This document shows positions 7,523 to 17,112 of a stretch of DNA of 64,000 nt, piece by piece. The DNA lies in NCBI RefSeq assembly GCF_009208555.1, contig NZ_WFLI01000026.1, positions 25,355-89,354 on the forward strand, written 5' to 3'. This DNA comes from Janthinobacterium violaceinigrum (lineage in GTDB: Bacteria; Pseudomonadota; Gammaproteobacteria; Burkholderiales; Burkholderiaceae_D). Under the pieces are notes generated by a model that made no database searches, was not told the DNA's origin, and saw nothing but the letters and a program-made list of their open reading frames with translations. Numbering within the stretch: the first letter of the stretch is position 1; each line of letters opens with the position of its first letter. The translations under genes and the position numbers were made by a program.

Positions 7523-9904
7523 ATGCTCAAGATTGCTCTGCTGGTGGCCCTGCTGGGCCTGGCTTTACTGTTCGCCGTCGCCCCCGTGCGCCGCGCCCTG
7601 ATTACGCCGCACCTGCTCGCGCTGTTCAAGCGCATCCTGCCCACCATGTCCGGCACGGAGCGCGACGCCCTCGAGGCGGGCACCACGTGGTGGGATGCCC
7701 AGCTATTTTCCGGCCGGCCCGACTGGCCCAGGCTGCTGGCCTATGGACCGGCCGCGCTCAGCGCCGAGGAGCGCCACTTTCTCGAGCACGACGTCGAGCG
7801 GCTGTGCGAACTGGTCGACGACTGGGAAACCCAGCAGACACTCGACTTGCCGCCCCGGGCCTGGGACTACCTGAAGGCGCAAGGCTTCCTCGGCATGATC
7901 ATCCCGAAACAATACGGCGGCAAGCAATTCTCCGCCTACATGCATTCGCAAGTGGTGATGAAGCTGTCGAGCCGCTGCTCGGCGCTGGCGGTGACCGTGA
8001 TGGTGCCCAATTCGCTGGGGCCGGCCGAACTGCTGCTGCACTACGGCACCGAAGAACAGAAGGATTACTACCTGCCGCGCCTGGCCGCCGGCACGGAGAT
8101 CCCCTGCTTTGCGCTCACCAGCCCGTATGCGGGTTCCGACGCGGCCGCCATTCCCGACCTGGGCGTGGCGTGCATGGGCATGCATGAGGGGAGACCAACC
8201 CTGGGTTTCCGCCTCACCTGGAACAAGCGCTACATCACCCTGGCGCCCGTGGCCACCTTGCTGGGCCTGGCATTCCAGACCAGCGATCCCGACCATTTGC
8301 TGTCCGACAACGATGCACCGGGCATCACGTGCGCACTGATTCCCGCCAGCCACGACGGCGTGGTGATCGGCCGGCGCCACCATCCGCTCAATGCCGCCTT
8401 CCAGAACGGGCCCACGTCGGGCCACGACGTCTTCATTCCCATCGACTGGGTCATCGGCGGCCAGGCGCAAGTGGGAAAAGGTTGGCGCATGCTGATGGAA
8501 TGCCTGGCGGCCGGGCGCGCCATTTCGCTGCCCTCGTCCAGCGTGGGCATGGGCAAGATGGCCGTGCGCGGCACCGGCGCGTATGCGGCCGTGCGGCGCC
8601 AGTTCAACATGCCCATCGGCAAGTTCGAAGGAGTGCAGGAAGCGCTGGCCCGCATGGGCGCCAACCTGTACCTGATGGACGCGGCGCGCACCCTGGCCGC
8701 GCACGCCGTCGACCTGGGCGAAAAACCGGCCGTCATTTCCGCCATCGTCAAATACCACGTCACGGAACGGGGACGCGCGCTCGTCAATGACGGCATGGAT
8801 ATCCTGGGCGGCAAGGGCATCTGCATCGGCCCCGGCAATTTCCTGGCCAGCGCCTACCAGCAGATCCCCATCGCCATCACGGTGGAAGGGGCCAACATCC
8901 TCACGCGCAGCCTGATCATCTTCGGCCAGGGCGCCATCCGCGCACACCCGTACGTGCTCAAGGAAATGGCCGCCGTCAGCGAAAGCGACGGCCGCAAGGC
9001 CCTGCGCGATTTCGATGCGGCTTTCTTTGGCCACGTGGGCTTTGTGCTGGGCAACCTGGCCAGAGGGCTGTGGTACGGACTGGGCGGCGCGCGCCTGGCG
9101 GCCGTGCCCGGCGCCGGCGCGCCCGCGATGGCTCCCTACTACCGCGCCCTGACGCGGCTGTCGACGGCCTTTGCCGTCATGACGGATATGTCGATGTTCG
9201 TGCTCGGTGGCGAACTCAAGCGACGCGAACGGCTGTCCGCCCGGCTGGGCGATGTGCTGGCGCAACTGTACCTGGCGTCGTCCGTGCTCAAGCGCTACGA
9301 GGACGATGGGCGTCCGCCAGCCGACCTGCCCTATGTGCACTGGTCGCTGCAGGATGCGCTGCTCAAGGCGCAGCAAGGCTTGACGGGCGTGCTGGACAAT
9401 TTCCCCGCGCGCGTGCTGGCGGTGCTGCTGCGCACGCTGCTGTTCCCCTTCGGCCTGCCCCATCGTCCGCCCTCGGACGAACTGGGCAGCGAGGTGGCGC
9501 TGGCCCTGCAAACACCGGGCGCCGACCGCGAGCGCCTGCTGGCCGACGGCCATGTCGCCAGCGAGGGCAGCCACGGCGGCGATCCGCTGGCCTGCGCCGA
9601 GCGGGCACTGGCCTTGCTGCCGGACGTGCTGCACATCGAAAAACGCCTGAAAGACACGCCCGAAGGGGCGGCTCTCAGGCACCTGCCGCAAAGCCTGCAC
9701 GCCATGCAGCAGTGGCTGGCTTCGGCCAAGGCGACAAGCTCCGTCAGCTGCCAGGAACACAACACCTTGCTGGAATTTGCCCGCCTGGTCGATGGCCTGA
9801 TCCAGGTCGATGATTTTCCCGCCGCTGCGGCGCCTCAGGCACAGGGCGGCAGCGCCGTGCAGCGCCTGGACGAGGAAGCGGCTGGCGAGAGCCGCGCGGC
9901 CTAG
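7523..9904 (+). CDS. fadE: Acyl-CoA dehydrogenase FadE
   Basis: A 793-residue protein close in length to E. coli FadE (814). It starts 8 bases after a strong ribosome-binding site (GGGAGA). An N-terminal hydrophobic stretch (residues 4-22) precedes the acyl-CoA dehydrogenase domains (about 80-500), with recognisable pieces such as FLGMIIPKQYGGKQFSAYMH, CFALTSPYAGSD and the GKGICIGP loop. A C-terminal FadE-specific region (DUF1974 type) extends to about residue 770. The enzyme does the first FAD-dependent step of fatty-acid beta-oxidation. It stands alone here, with no other fad genes or visible FadR site. Identification by length and conserved blocks is strong. Confidence 0.95.
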   Translation: MLKIALLVALLGLALLFAVAPVRRALITPHLLALFKRILPTMSGTERDALEAGTTWWDAQLFSGRPDWPRLLAYGPAALSAEERHFLEHDVERLCELVDDWETQQTLDLPPRAWDYLKAQGFLGMIIPKQYGGKQFSAYMHSQVVMKLSSRCSALAVTVMVPNSLGPAELLLHYGTEEQKDYYLPRLAAGTEIPCFALTSPYAGSDAAAIPDLGVACMGMHEGRPTLGFRLTWNKRYITLAPVATLLGLAFQTSDPDHLLSDNDAPGITCALIPASHDGVVIGRRHHPLNAAFQNGPTSGHDVFIPIDWVIGGQAQVGKGWRMLMECLAAGRAISLPSSSVGMGKMAVRGTGAYAAVRRQFNMPIGKFEGVQEALARMGANLYLMDAARTLAAHAVDLGEKPAVISAIVKYHVTERGRALVNDGMDILGGKGICIGPGNFLASAYQQIPIAITVEGANILTRSLIIFGQGAIRAHPYVLKEMAAVSESDGRKALRDFDAAFFGHVGFVLGNLARGLWYGLGGARLAAVPGAGAPAMAPYYRALTRLSTAFAVMTDMSMFVLGGELKRRERLSARLGDVLAQLYLASSVLKRYEDDGRPPADLPYVHWSLQDALLKAQQGLTGVLDNFPARVLAVLLRTLLFPFGLPHRPPSDELGSEVALALQTPGADRERLLADGHVASEGSHGGDPLACAERALALLPDVLHIEKRLKDTPEGAALRHLPQSLHAMQQWLASAKATSSVSCQEHNTLLEFARLVDGLIQVDDFPAAAAPQAQGGSAVQRLDEEAAGESRAA

Positions 9905-9975
9905 GCCTGGCGGGTTTGCGGCCTATACTGAATGGAGCGGGCACGGTGCCCGCGCCATGCAGAAAGGAGTCGATC

Positions 9976-10227
9976 ATGACGCGCAAATTCATCGATTGCC
10001 GGGAATTTCCAAGCGACACGCATTGCTCGGTGGCCATCTCGGCCGACAGCGAGGAGGAACTGCTGGGCATAGCCGTGGAACACGCCGTCTCGGTACACCA
10101 TCACCACGACACGCCGGAACTGCGCCAGCAACTGCGTCAATTGTTCAAGGACGGCATGCCGCCCGAACACGTGCCCATGACGGGACAGGCCGGCAGCAGC
10201 GCCAGCGGCGCCGCGCACACGCATTAG
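9976..10227 (+). CDS. DUF1059 small protein
   Basis: An 83-residue protein starting at MTRKFIDCREFP, seven bases after AGGAG. The opening FIDCREFPSD...CSVAISADSEEEL and the histidine cluster SVHHHHDTPEL fit the DUF1059 family of small proteins, sometimes described as metal-binding because of their Cys/His content. The function is unknown. An in-frame start 60 bases upstream lacks a ribosome-binding site. It follows fadE by 71 bases, with a TATACT box at 9924-9929 that could give it its own promoter. Confidence 0.8.
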   Translation: MTRKFIDCREFPSDTHCSVAISADSEEELLGIAVEHAVSVHHHHDTPELRQQLRQLFKDGMPPEHVPMTGQAGSSASGAAHTH

Positions 10228-10255
10228 TACGCGCCGCCCGCGCGCAATGGCCCGC

Positions 10256-11485
10256 TCAGGACGCCAGCTTGCGGGCAGGCGCCCTGATGTCCAGGCCCAG
10301 CACGAGCGGCACCAGGGCGGCGTACATGACGAGCACCGACAGCCAGACGGCGCCGGGCCAGTGCGCTCTCACGCCAAAATAAATGCTGGAAAACACCAGC
10401 GGGCACAGCACGGATGCGAGGCTCACGGACGAAGCCAGCACGCCCTGGAACTGGCCTTGCCGGTCGTCCGCAACCTGGCGCGTGGCCAGCGACTGCAGGG
10501 CCGGTGCGCCGATGCCGCCCAAGGCGAACACGGGCATGATGGCGAAGATCATCCAGCTGCGCGTGGCAAAGGCCATGACGAGCAGCGCCACGCCCGCGCA
10601 TACCACACCGCCCAGGATGGTGGCGCGCTCGCCCAGCAGTTTGACGGCCGGGCCGGGCAAGAAGGCCTGGGCCAGCGCCTGGCATACGCCAAAGGCGCCC
10701 AGCGACAGGCCGATCCACAAGCCATTCCACCCGAACGCGTCGCGCCCCCACAGCGCCCAGCACACGCCATACACTTCGCCTGCCGCGCTGAAGGTAAAGA
10801 AGATGAAGGCAATGGGCAGCAAGCGCTTTTGCGACCAGACCCAGCGCAGCGGCCGCAAGGGATTCAATGCCGCCAGGTCGATTTTCCCCTGTGTGGGCGG
10901 GCGGGATTCGGGCAGCATCAGCAACGCCAGCAGCAGGTTGCCGGCATTCAAGACTGCCGCCGCCATGAACGGCAGGCGCAGCCCGTAGTCGCCCAGCGCG
11001 CCGCCCAGCACGGGCCCGATGATGAAGCCTGCGCCGAACATGGCGTTGAGCAAGCCGAAGCGGCGCGCCCGCGTCGCCTCGGGAGAAATATCGGTGATGT
11101 AGGCCGTGGCCACGGAGACGTTGGCGCTCGTCACCCCCGCGATGGCGCGTCCCAGCAGCAGCATCCACAGGCTGGGCGCAAAGGCCAGGAACAGGTAATT
11201 GACGGCGGCGCCCGCCAGCGAGACCAGCAGCACGGGACGCCGGCCCAGGCGGTCGCTGAGCGCACCCAGCACGGGCGCAAACATGAACTGCATCAATGCG
11301 TACAAGGCCGTCAGGATGCCGATGTACGGCGCCACGCTGGCCGCATGCGTGACCTCCTGCAGCAGCGCGGGCAAGATGGGGAAGATCAGGCCGATGCCCA
11401 CGGCATCGAGGACGACAGTGGCAAAGATGACAGGCAGCGCGCGCTGCATGACGGGCGACGGGCTGGCGGAAACGGATACTTTCAT
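10256..11485 (-). CDS. MFS drug efflux transporter, TetA-like (DHA1, 12 TM)
   Basis: A 409-residue inner-membrane protein with about 12 hydrophobic segments. MFS motif A is GALSDRLGRRPVLL in the loop after TM2, and a motif C-like antiporter sequence, GAGFIIGPVLGG, lies in TM5. The N-terminal VVLDAVGIGLIFPILP is typical of the TetA/multidrug group. It exports small hydrophobic compounds using the proton gradient; tetracycline itself cannot be assumed. It is divergent from a TetR-family repressor with two matching palindromes between them, the classic arrangement for substrate-induced efflux. Confidence 0.9.
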   Translation of the reverse strand: MKVSVSASPSPVMQRALPVIFATVVLDAVGIGLIFPILPALLQEVTHAASVAPYIGILTALYALMQFMFAPVLGALSDRLGRRPVLLVSLAGAAVNYLFLAFAPSLWMLLLGRAIAGVTSANVSVATAYITDISPEATRARRFGLLNAMFGAGFIIGPVLGGALGDYGLRLPFMAAAVLNAGNLLLALLMLPESRPPTQGKIDLAALNPLRPLRWVWSQKRLLPIAFIFFTFSAAGEVYGVCWALWGRDAFGWNGLWIGLSLGAFGVCQALAQAFLPGPAVKLLGERATILGGVVCAGVALLVMAFATRSWMIFAIMPVFALGGIGAPALQSLATRQVADDRQGQFQGVLASSVSLASVLCPLVFSSIYFGVRAHWPGAVWLSVLVMYAALVPLVLGLDIRAPARKLAS

Positions 11486-11500
11486 ATACTCAATCTAAAT

Positions 11501-11515
11501 ATGCACTCAGTACAT
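11501..11515. promoter_or_regulatory. Operator palindrome 1 of the TetR/MFS divergon
   Basis: ATGCACTCAGTACAT is an imperfect 15-base palindrome with core ACT-N-AGT. It lies 16 bases upstream of the MFS start and shares its core and flanks with the site at 11564-11578. Confidence 0.6.
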
Positions 11516-11563
11516 AAATAATACGCCCGGCATTCCTGCGCCGCCAAGCTTTATATATACCCA

Positions 11564-11578
11564 GTACACTTAGTGTAT
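11564..11578. promoter_or_regulatory. Operator palindrome 2 of the TetR/MFS divergon
   Basis: GTACACTTAGTGTAT is a near-perfect palindrome with the same ACT-N-AGT core. It ends 12 bases before the regulator's preferred ATG and overlaps a TATGAT -10-like box, so a bound repressor would block its own promoter. Confidence 0.6.
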
Positions 11579-11590
11579 GATCGTGGCAAC

Positions 11591-12229
11591 ATGACGATTC
11601 CTGCCGACCTCCGCTCCCGCAAACGCCTTGCTACCCGGCAAGCCATCTCGAATGCCGCCACGCGCCTGTTCTTCGTGCGCGGCTTCGAGCAGGTGACGGT
11701 GGACGAGATCGCGGCGGCCGCCAGCGTGGGGCGCATGACGGTGTTCAACCACTTCCCCCGCAAGGAAGACATGTTCTTCGACCGCGAGGAAGAGGGGCGC
11801 GAACTGCTGCGCGCGGCGCTGCGCCAGCGCGATCCCGCCATCGCGCCCATCGAAACCCTGCGCCTGCTGGCGCACCGGCTGGTGGCCGAGGACAGCCCCT
11901 ACGTCAGCTTTTCCGCTGCAGGCCAGGGCTTCATTGCCACCATCGAGGCCAGCGCTACCTTGAAAGCGCGGGCGCGGGCCATCCGCGACGAGCTGGCGCA
12001 CGTGGTGGCGCAAGCGCTGACCGACGCCACGGGGCGCGATGCAAACGATCCCCTCGCCCACCTGGCGGCCAGCCTGCTGCTGGCCACCTGGAGCACCGCC
12101 CTCGTCGAAGCGCACCGTGCCTTCGCGCAACATGGCGACGCGCGGCTGGCCAAGGCCGGCTTCCTGTCCCTGGTAGACCGCGGGCACACGGGCCTGGACG
12201 CTGCCATGGCGGGCACGCCCTACGCCTGA
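11591..12229 (+). CDS. TetR-family transcriptional repressor
   Basis: A 212-residue protein from the ATG at 11591. A GTG 18 bases upstream falls inside the operator and is less likely. The N-terminal helix-turn-helix spans about residues 12-58: ISNAATRLFFVRGFEQVTVDEIAAAASVGRMTVFNHFPRK reads as a standard TetR DNA-binding domain. The C-terminal ligand-binding domain is all-helical and not classifiable by eye. It is divergent from the MFS transporter and probably represses it and itself through the two palindromes, releasing when the transported compound binds. Confidence 0.9.
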   Translation: MTIPADLRSRKRLATRQAISNAATRLFFVRGFEQVTVDEIAAAASVGRMTVFNHFPRKEDMFFDREEEGRELLRAALRQRDPAIAPIETLRLLAHRLVAEDSPYVSFSAAGQGFIATIEASATLKARARAIRDELAHVVAQALTDATGRDANDPLAHLAASLLLATWSTALVEAHRAFAQHGDARLAKAGFLSLVDRGHTGLDAAMAGTPYA

Positions 12230-12315
12230 AACGGCAGCCCCGTCGTTCAGGCGGCCCATCGTCTGTCGCAGCGCAAGCCCTCGTACTTCCTTGTTTCATT
12301 TGCCAGCACCTGGGC

Positions 12316-12344
12316 TTGCGTACCGTCTGGTGCCTTCCTATCAT
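12316..12344 (+). promoter_or_regulatory. Sigma-70-type promoter for the FAD oxidoreductase
   Basis: TTGCGT at 12316-12321 and TATCAT at 12339-12344 are spaced exactly 17 bases apart, about 110 bases before the oxidoreductase start. Confidence 0.5.
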
Positions 12345-12450
12345 GAAACCACGCGCTGGCAAACGATGCATGCAGGCCGGCACGCGGGAACCGTCCTCCT
12401 GTTTCCCGTCACCATACCCATAACCGCATGCAGCTGCTGGGAGGTACACG

Positions 12451-13839
12451 ATGAATACCTTGACGAACGGCCAGCTCAATGAGTTGCAAGCCTCATTGAG
12501 AGGGCAACTGTTACAAACGAACGACGCCGGCTACGACAGCGCGCGCGCCGTCTGGAATGCGATGATCGACCGGCATCCTGCCCTCATCGCGCGCTGCGCG
12601 GGCACGGCCGACGTGCGCGCGACGCTGGCGTATGCGCGCGACCGCGGCCTGCCCCTGGCCGTGCGCGGCGGCGGCCACAATATCGCCGGCAGCGCCCTGT
12701 GCGACGATGGACTGGTGATCGACCTGTCGGGCATGCGCTCGGTGCATATCGATCCGCAACAACGCCGCGCCCATGTCGAAGGCGGAGCCATCTTGCACGA
12801 CTTCGATCACGAAGCGCAGGCATTCGGCCTGGCCACGCCGCTGGGCATCAATTCCACCACCGGCGTGGCAGGGCTGACCCTGGGCGGCGGTTTTGGCTGG
12901 CTCAGCCGTACGCTGGGCCTGGCGGCCGACAACCTGCTGGCGGCCGACGTCGTCACGGCCGACGGCCAATTCCTGCACGCAAGCGCGACGGAACATCCCG
13001 ACCTGTTCTGGGCCTTGCGTGGCGGCGGCGGCAACTTCGGCGTGGTCACGCGCTTCGAATTCCAGCTGCATCCCGTGGGGCCGCAAGTGACGGCCGGCCT
13101 CATCGTGTTCCCCTACGCACAAGCCAAGGCGGTGCTGACGAAATACCGCGACTTCGTCGATGGCATGCCCGATGAATTGACCGTCTGGGCCGTCTTGCGC
13201 AAGGCGCCGCCGCTGCCCTTCCTGCCGCCGGAAGTGCACGGCCAGGACGTGCTGGTCCTGCCCGTCTTTTCGCCCGTGCAATCTGCCGCCATGCAGGAAG
13301 CGATCGAGCGCATCGGCAGCTTCGGCCAGCCGCTGGGCATGCACGTGGGCAGCATGCCGTACACGGCCTGGCAACAGGCCTTCGATGCCCTGCTCACGCC
13401 GGGCGCGCGCAATTACTGGAAATCGCACAACTTCACGCAGCTCAGCGACGCGGCCATCGATACCGTCATCCGCCATGCGGGCAAGCTGCCGACGCCGCAA
13501 TGCGAAATCTTCCTCGGCCTGCTGGGCGCGCAGGCGAGCCGGCCGGCGCCGCAGGATACGGCTTATCCGCACCGCGACGCCCTGTACGTGATGAACGTGC
13601 ACACGCGCTGGGACGAGCCGGCCGATGATGCACGCTGCATCGCCTGGGCACGCGACTTCTTCAACGACGCGGCGCCGTATGCGACGGGCAGCGTGTACGT
13701 CAATTTCCTGACCGACGATGAAGGCGGGCGCACGGTCGACGCGTATGGCGTGAACTATCCGCGCCTGGCGCGCATCAAGCAGCAATACGATCCCGCCAAC
13801 CTGTTCCGCGCCAACCAGAACATCTGTCCGGCCGCCTAG
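12451..13839 (+). CDS. FAD-linked oxidoreductase, BBE (berberine-bridge-enzyme) type
   Basis: A 462-residue enzyme with a strong GGGAGGT ribosome-binding site. The FAD-binding (PCMH-type) domain covers about residues 40-215 and includes RGGGHNIAG, where His76 is the expected covalent flavin attachment, and GLTLGGGFGWLSR. The C-terminal BBE motif is YGVNYPRLARIKQQYDPANLFRANQNI. No cysteine is present at the second flavin-linkage position (NSTTGVAG), so single covalent attachment is inferred. Family members oxidise sugars, alcohols or secondary metabolites with oxygen; the substrate here is unknown. It is monocistronic with its own promoter. Confidence 0.88.
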   Translation: MNTLTNGQLNELQASLRGQLLQTNDAGYDSARAVWNAMIDRHPALIARCAGTADVRATLAYARDRGLPLAVRGGGHNIAGSALCDDGLVIDLSGMRSVHIDPQQRRAHVEGGAILHDFDHEAQAFGLATPLGINSTTGVAGLTLGGGFGWLSRTLGLAADNLLAADVVTADGQFLHASATEHPDLFWALRGGGGNFGVVTRFEFQLHPVGPQVTAGLIVFPYAQAKAVLTKYRDFVDGMPDELTVWAVLRKAPPLPFLPPEVHGQDVLVLPVFSPVQSAAMQEAIERIGSFGQPLGMHVGSMPYTAWQQAFDALLTPGARNYWKSHNFTQLSDAAIDTVIRHAGKLPTPQCEIFLGLLGAQASRPAPQDTAYPHRDALYVMNVHTRWDEPADDARCIAWARDFFNDAAPYATGSVYVNFLTDDEGGRTVDAYGVNYPRLARIKQQYDPANLFRANQNICPAA

Positions 13840-13931
13840 GCTGCCACGGCGCAGCGCCTTGCAATCCCTTGATCCAGGGCAATGCAATGCGCGCGCCGCC
13901 CGCCTACAATCGCCGGCTTTGCCCATCCCCC

Positions 13932-15293
13932 ATGCGCCACGCTCCCGAATTACTCCTGCCTGCCGGCTCGCTGGCCAAGATGCATGCCGCCTTCGACTAT
14001 GGCGCCGACGCCGTCTACGCGGGCCAGCCCCGCTACAGTTTGCGCGTGCGCAATAACGATTTTTCGACCTTGCAAGCCTTGCAGGAGGGCATAGACGGTG
14101 CGCATGCGCGCGGCAAGCAATTCTTTGTTGCCAGCAATATCTTCGCCCACAACGCCAAGCTGAAAACGTATTTGCGCGACATGGAGCCGGTGATCGCCAT
14201 GCGCCCGGACGCCCTGATCATGGCCGATCCGGGCCTGATCATGATGGTGCGCGACAAGTGGCCGGAGATCCCCGTGCACCTGTCCGTGCAGGCAAATGCC
14301 GTCAACTGGGCCGACGTGAAATTCTGGCACCGCATGGGCCTGACGCGCGTGATTTTGTCGCGCGAGCTGTCGCTCGACGAAATCGAGGAAATCCGCCAGC
14401 GCTGCCCGGAGATGGAACTGGAAGTGTTCGTCCACGGCGCCCTGTGCATCGCCTATTCGGGCCGCTGCCTGCTGTCCGGCTATTTCAACCACCGCGACCC
14501 GAACCAGGGCACGTGCACGAATTCCTGCCGCTGGGATTACAAGGTGAAAAACGCGGCGGAAGACGCCAGCGGCGACCTGGGCGGCATGCAGGTGGTGCCG
14601 CTGGCATTTCACCAGGCGCTGGCCGAGGCCGACAACAACGCGTTTTCCGCCCTGCACCAGCAGCCGCGCCACCCGCTGGCCGACCAGCCGTATCTGATTG
14701 AAGAAGCGCAGCGCCCGGGCCAGCTGATGCCGATACTCGAAGACGAGCACGGCACCTACATCATGAACTCGAAGGACTTGCGCGCCGTCGAGCACATCGA
14801 GCGCCTGGTCAAGATCGGCGTCGATTCGCTGAAGGTCGAGGGCCGCACCAAGTCGCTGTACTACGCGGCGCGCACGGCGCAAGTCTACCGCCAGGCCATC
14901 GATGACGCCGTCGCGGGCAGGCCCTTCGATATCAGCCTGCTGGGCCAGCTGCAAGGCCTGGCCAACCGCGGCTACACGGACGGTTTCTATCAGCGCCACC
15001 ACACGCAGGCGCACCAGAACTACATGCGCGGCGCCTCCGAGGCGGACCGCAGCCAGTACGTGGGCGACGTGCTGGGCGTGACGGACGGCTGGGCCAGGGT
15101 GGAAGTGAAAAACCGCTTTGCCGTGGGCGACCGCATCGAAGCCGTGCATCCGGGCGGCAACCGCGACATCACCATCGCGCGCATGCTGGCCGACGACGGC
15201 AGCGAGATCCAGGTGGCGCCCGGCAGCGGCCACTTCGTGCGCATCGAACTCGACGGGGCGCTGGACAAGGCCTTGCTGGCCCGCTATTTGTAA
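13932..15293 (+). CDS. trhP: tRNA hydroxylation protein TrhP/YegQ (peptidase U32 family)
   Basis: From MRHAPELLLPAGSL the protein is 453 residues, the same length as E. coli YegQ/TrhP. The U32 signature ELEVFVHGALCIAYSGRC is intact, followed by GTCTNSCRWDY; these cysteines match those expected to hold an iron-sulphur cluster. TrhP makes 5-hydroxyuridine at position 34 of certain tRNAs from prephenate-derived chemistry. The family was earlier annotated as collagenase-like protease, which is probably wrong for this branch. An upstream ATG at 13869 would add an unconserved 21-residue tail. Confidence 0.92.
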   Translation: MRHAPELLLPAGSLAKMHAAFDYGADAVYAGQPRYSLRVRNNDFSTLQALQEGIDGAHARGKQFFVASNIFAHNAKLKTYLRDMEPVIAMRPDALIMADPGLIMMVRDKWPEIPVHLSVQANAVNWADVKFWHRMGLTRVILSRELSLDEIEEIRQRCPEMELEVFVHGALCIAYSGRCLLSGYFNHRDPNQGTCTNSCRWDYKVKNAAEDASGDLGGMQVVPLAFHQALAEADNNAFSALHQQPRHPLADQPYLIEEAQRPGQLMPILEDEHGTYIMNSKDLRAVEHIERLVKIGVDSLKVEGRTKSLYYAARTAQVYRQAIDDAVAGRPFDISLLGQLQGLANRGYTDGFYQRHHTQAHQNYMRGASEADRSQYVGDVLGVTDGWARVEVKNRFAVGDRIEAVHPGGNRDITIARMLADDGSEIQVAPGSGHFVRIELDGALDKALLARYL

Positions 15294-15477
15294 CCGCCAG
15301 TCTGGGGTGCACAGTGGTGAACCAGTATGTAAGTGTTTGATTTGACAAGAAAAAATTTGCACCCTGGCGCTCAAACAATTTGTTTAAGCCTCAACATTGC
15401 TATACGATACGGCCACCCTGCGCCCGGGGGCCGTATCGGCATCCCGTGCGTTCCTGACACGTTCACCGGAACCCCCG

Positions 15478-16725
15478 ATGCCACCTGCCACTCCTGCCCT
15501 CATCACCAATGACGCCGTCGTCCTCGGCCTGCTCGCCATGACCCTGGGAGCCGTTTTCTGGACCGCTTCCCGCCCGGACGGCTTCTGGAAAAAGTTCTAT
15601 ACGTATATCCCGTCGCTGCTGATGTGCTATCTGATCCCGGCGCTGCTCAACACGTTTGGCATCATCGACGGCAGCACGTCGGGCCTGTACGCCGTGGCGC
15701 GCGACTATCTGCTGCCCAGCGCGCTGGTCCTGCTGTGCGTGGCCATCGATTTCGGCGGCATCATCCGCCTCGGCCCCAAGGCCATCATCATGTTTCTCAC
15801 CGGGACGCTGGGCGTGATGCTGGGCGCCCTCGTCTCGTTCGAAGCCTTGCGTTTGATCCACCCGGAAACGGTGGCGGGCGACACATGGCGCGGCATGACG
15901 ACTGTCGCCGGCTCGTGGATAGGCGGCGGCGCCAACCAGGCGGCCATGAAGGAAGTGTTTGACGTGGACGCCACCCTGTTTGGCCAGTTCGTCGCCGTCG
16001 ATGTGCTGGTGGCCAACATCTGGACGGCCGTGCTGCTGTTCCTGGCCGGCCGCGCAGGCGCGTTCGACCGCTGGACGGGCGCGGACTTGTCCGCCATCAA
16101 TGCGCTCAAGGACAGCATCGAAAGCTACCGCGCCCAGCACGCGCGTGTTGCCAGCCTGACGGACATCATGATCATCCTCGGCGTGGGCCTGGGCGTGACG
16201 GGCCTGTCGCATTTCCTGGCCGGCCCCATCATCAGCTGGATCACCACCTTGCCGGCCGTCTGGCGCTTGCAGGATTACAGCCTGACGTCGGCCTTCTTCT
16301 GGATCGTCGTGCTCGCCACCACGTTCGGCCTGCTGCTCAGTTTTACCCGGGCGCGCAGCCTGGAAGGCGCGGGGGCATCGACCATCGGTTCGGCCATGCT
16401 GTACGTGCTGGTGGCCACCATCGGCATGCACATGGACTTGAAAGCCCTGCTCGACAAGCCCTTTTTATTCCTGCTGGGCCTGATCTGGATCGCCGTCCAT
16501 GGCGGCCTGATGCTGCTCGTCGCCAAGCTGATCCGCGCGCCCCTGTTCTTCATGGCCGTGGGATCGCAGGCGAACATCGGCGGCGCCGCCTCGGCGCCCG
16601 TCATCGCCAGCGCCTTCCACCCGGCCCTGGCGCCCGTGGGCGTGCTGCTGGCCGTGCTCGGCTATGCGCTGGGCACCTATGGCGCCTACATCACGGGATT
16701 GATATTGCGCAGCATGGCGGGATGA
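15478..16725 (+). CDS. DUF819 (YjcL-like) integral membrane protein
   Basis: A 415-residue protein starting at MPPATPALITNDAV. It has about 10-12 hydrophobic helices and glycine-rich re-entrant-like motifs (TTVAGSWIGGGANQAAMKE and VGSQANIGGAASAPV) related by internal similarity. This two-fold repeat of a short GG(A)N segment is typical of secondary transporters, so a transport role is inferred, but the substrate of the DUF819 family is not established. The gene is monocistronic, with possible promoter elements (TTGTTT, 17 bases, TACGAT) at 15380-15408, and it ends at a strong terminator. Confidence 0.85.
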   Translation: MPPATPALITNDAVVLGLLAMTLGAVFWTASRPDGFWKKFYTYIPSLLMCYLIPALLNTFGIIDGSTSGLYAVARDYLLPSALVLLCVAIDFGGIIRLGPKAIIMFLTGTLGVMLGALVSFEALRLIHPETVAGDTWRGMTTVAGSWIGGGANQAAMKEVFDVDATLFGQFVAVDVLVANIWTAVLLFLAGRAGAFDRWTGADLSAINALKDSIESYRAQHARVASLTDIMIILGVGLGVTGLSHFLAGPIISWITTLPAVWRLQDYSLTSAFFWIVVLATTFGLLLSFTRARSLEGAGASTIGSAMLYVLVATIGMHMDLKALLDKPFLFLLGLIWIAVHGGLMLLVAKLIRAPLFFMAVGSQANIGGAASAPVIASAFHPALAPVGVLLAVLGYALGTYGAYITGLILRSMAG

Positions 16726-16763
16726 TCAGGGTACTGGCGTGCGCCAGGCAAACTGCATGACAC

Positions 16764-16797
16764 ACGACAACGCCAGCCTTCGGGCTGGCGTTGTCGT
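16764..16797 (+). terminator. Terminator after the DUF819 gene
   Basis: A 15-bp perfect stem (ACGACAACGCCAGCC and its complement) has a TTCG tetraloop, 38 bases after the stop codon. It lacks a long T-run but is very stable. Confidence 0.75.
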
Positions 16798-17112
16798 TTC
16801 TGCGCGGAACATGGCGGCGACCGCTGTGTGCAAGCGCGCGCAGCGCGCCGGGGAAAGCTGGTGACCAGCGGTATCGCATCATGGCGATGCCACCGCGCCA
16901 CGGCGTGGACCAGCCTTGCCGTGACGCGGTAACGACAGTGCCACTTGGTTGTTTTTCCTGGCAGACCAGTTGCCTTTCCAGCGACGGCAAAGCTTCGCCA
17001 GAAAATCCCCAAAATGTAGCAGAAACCCCTCAAAACCAAATTTCCGCACTATTTTCGTGCAAAATCTGCGATGATAGTTGCCCAAATAACCGATCACCTC
17101 CATGGAATTCTG
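16798..17112 (+). other. Leader region upstream of gdhA
   Basis: About 315 bases without a supportable gene. The left half is GC-rich and featureless. From about 16990 it becomes AT-richer and should hold the gdhA promoter. A small GCAC...GTGC inverted repeat lies near 17047. I cannot assign the promoter hexamers with confidence. Confidence 0.4.

Noticed and set aside
7703..9760. 685-codon minus-strand frame across fadE
   Set aside because: Shadow of fadE; no signal, motif or start context.
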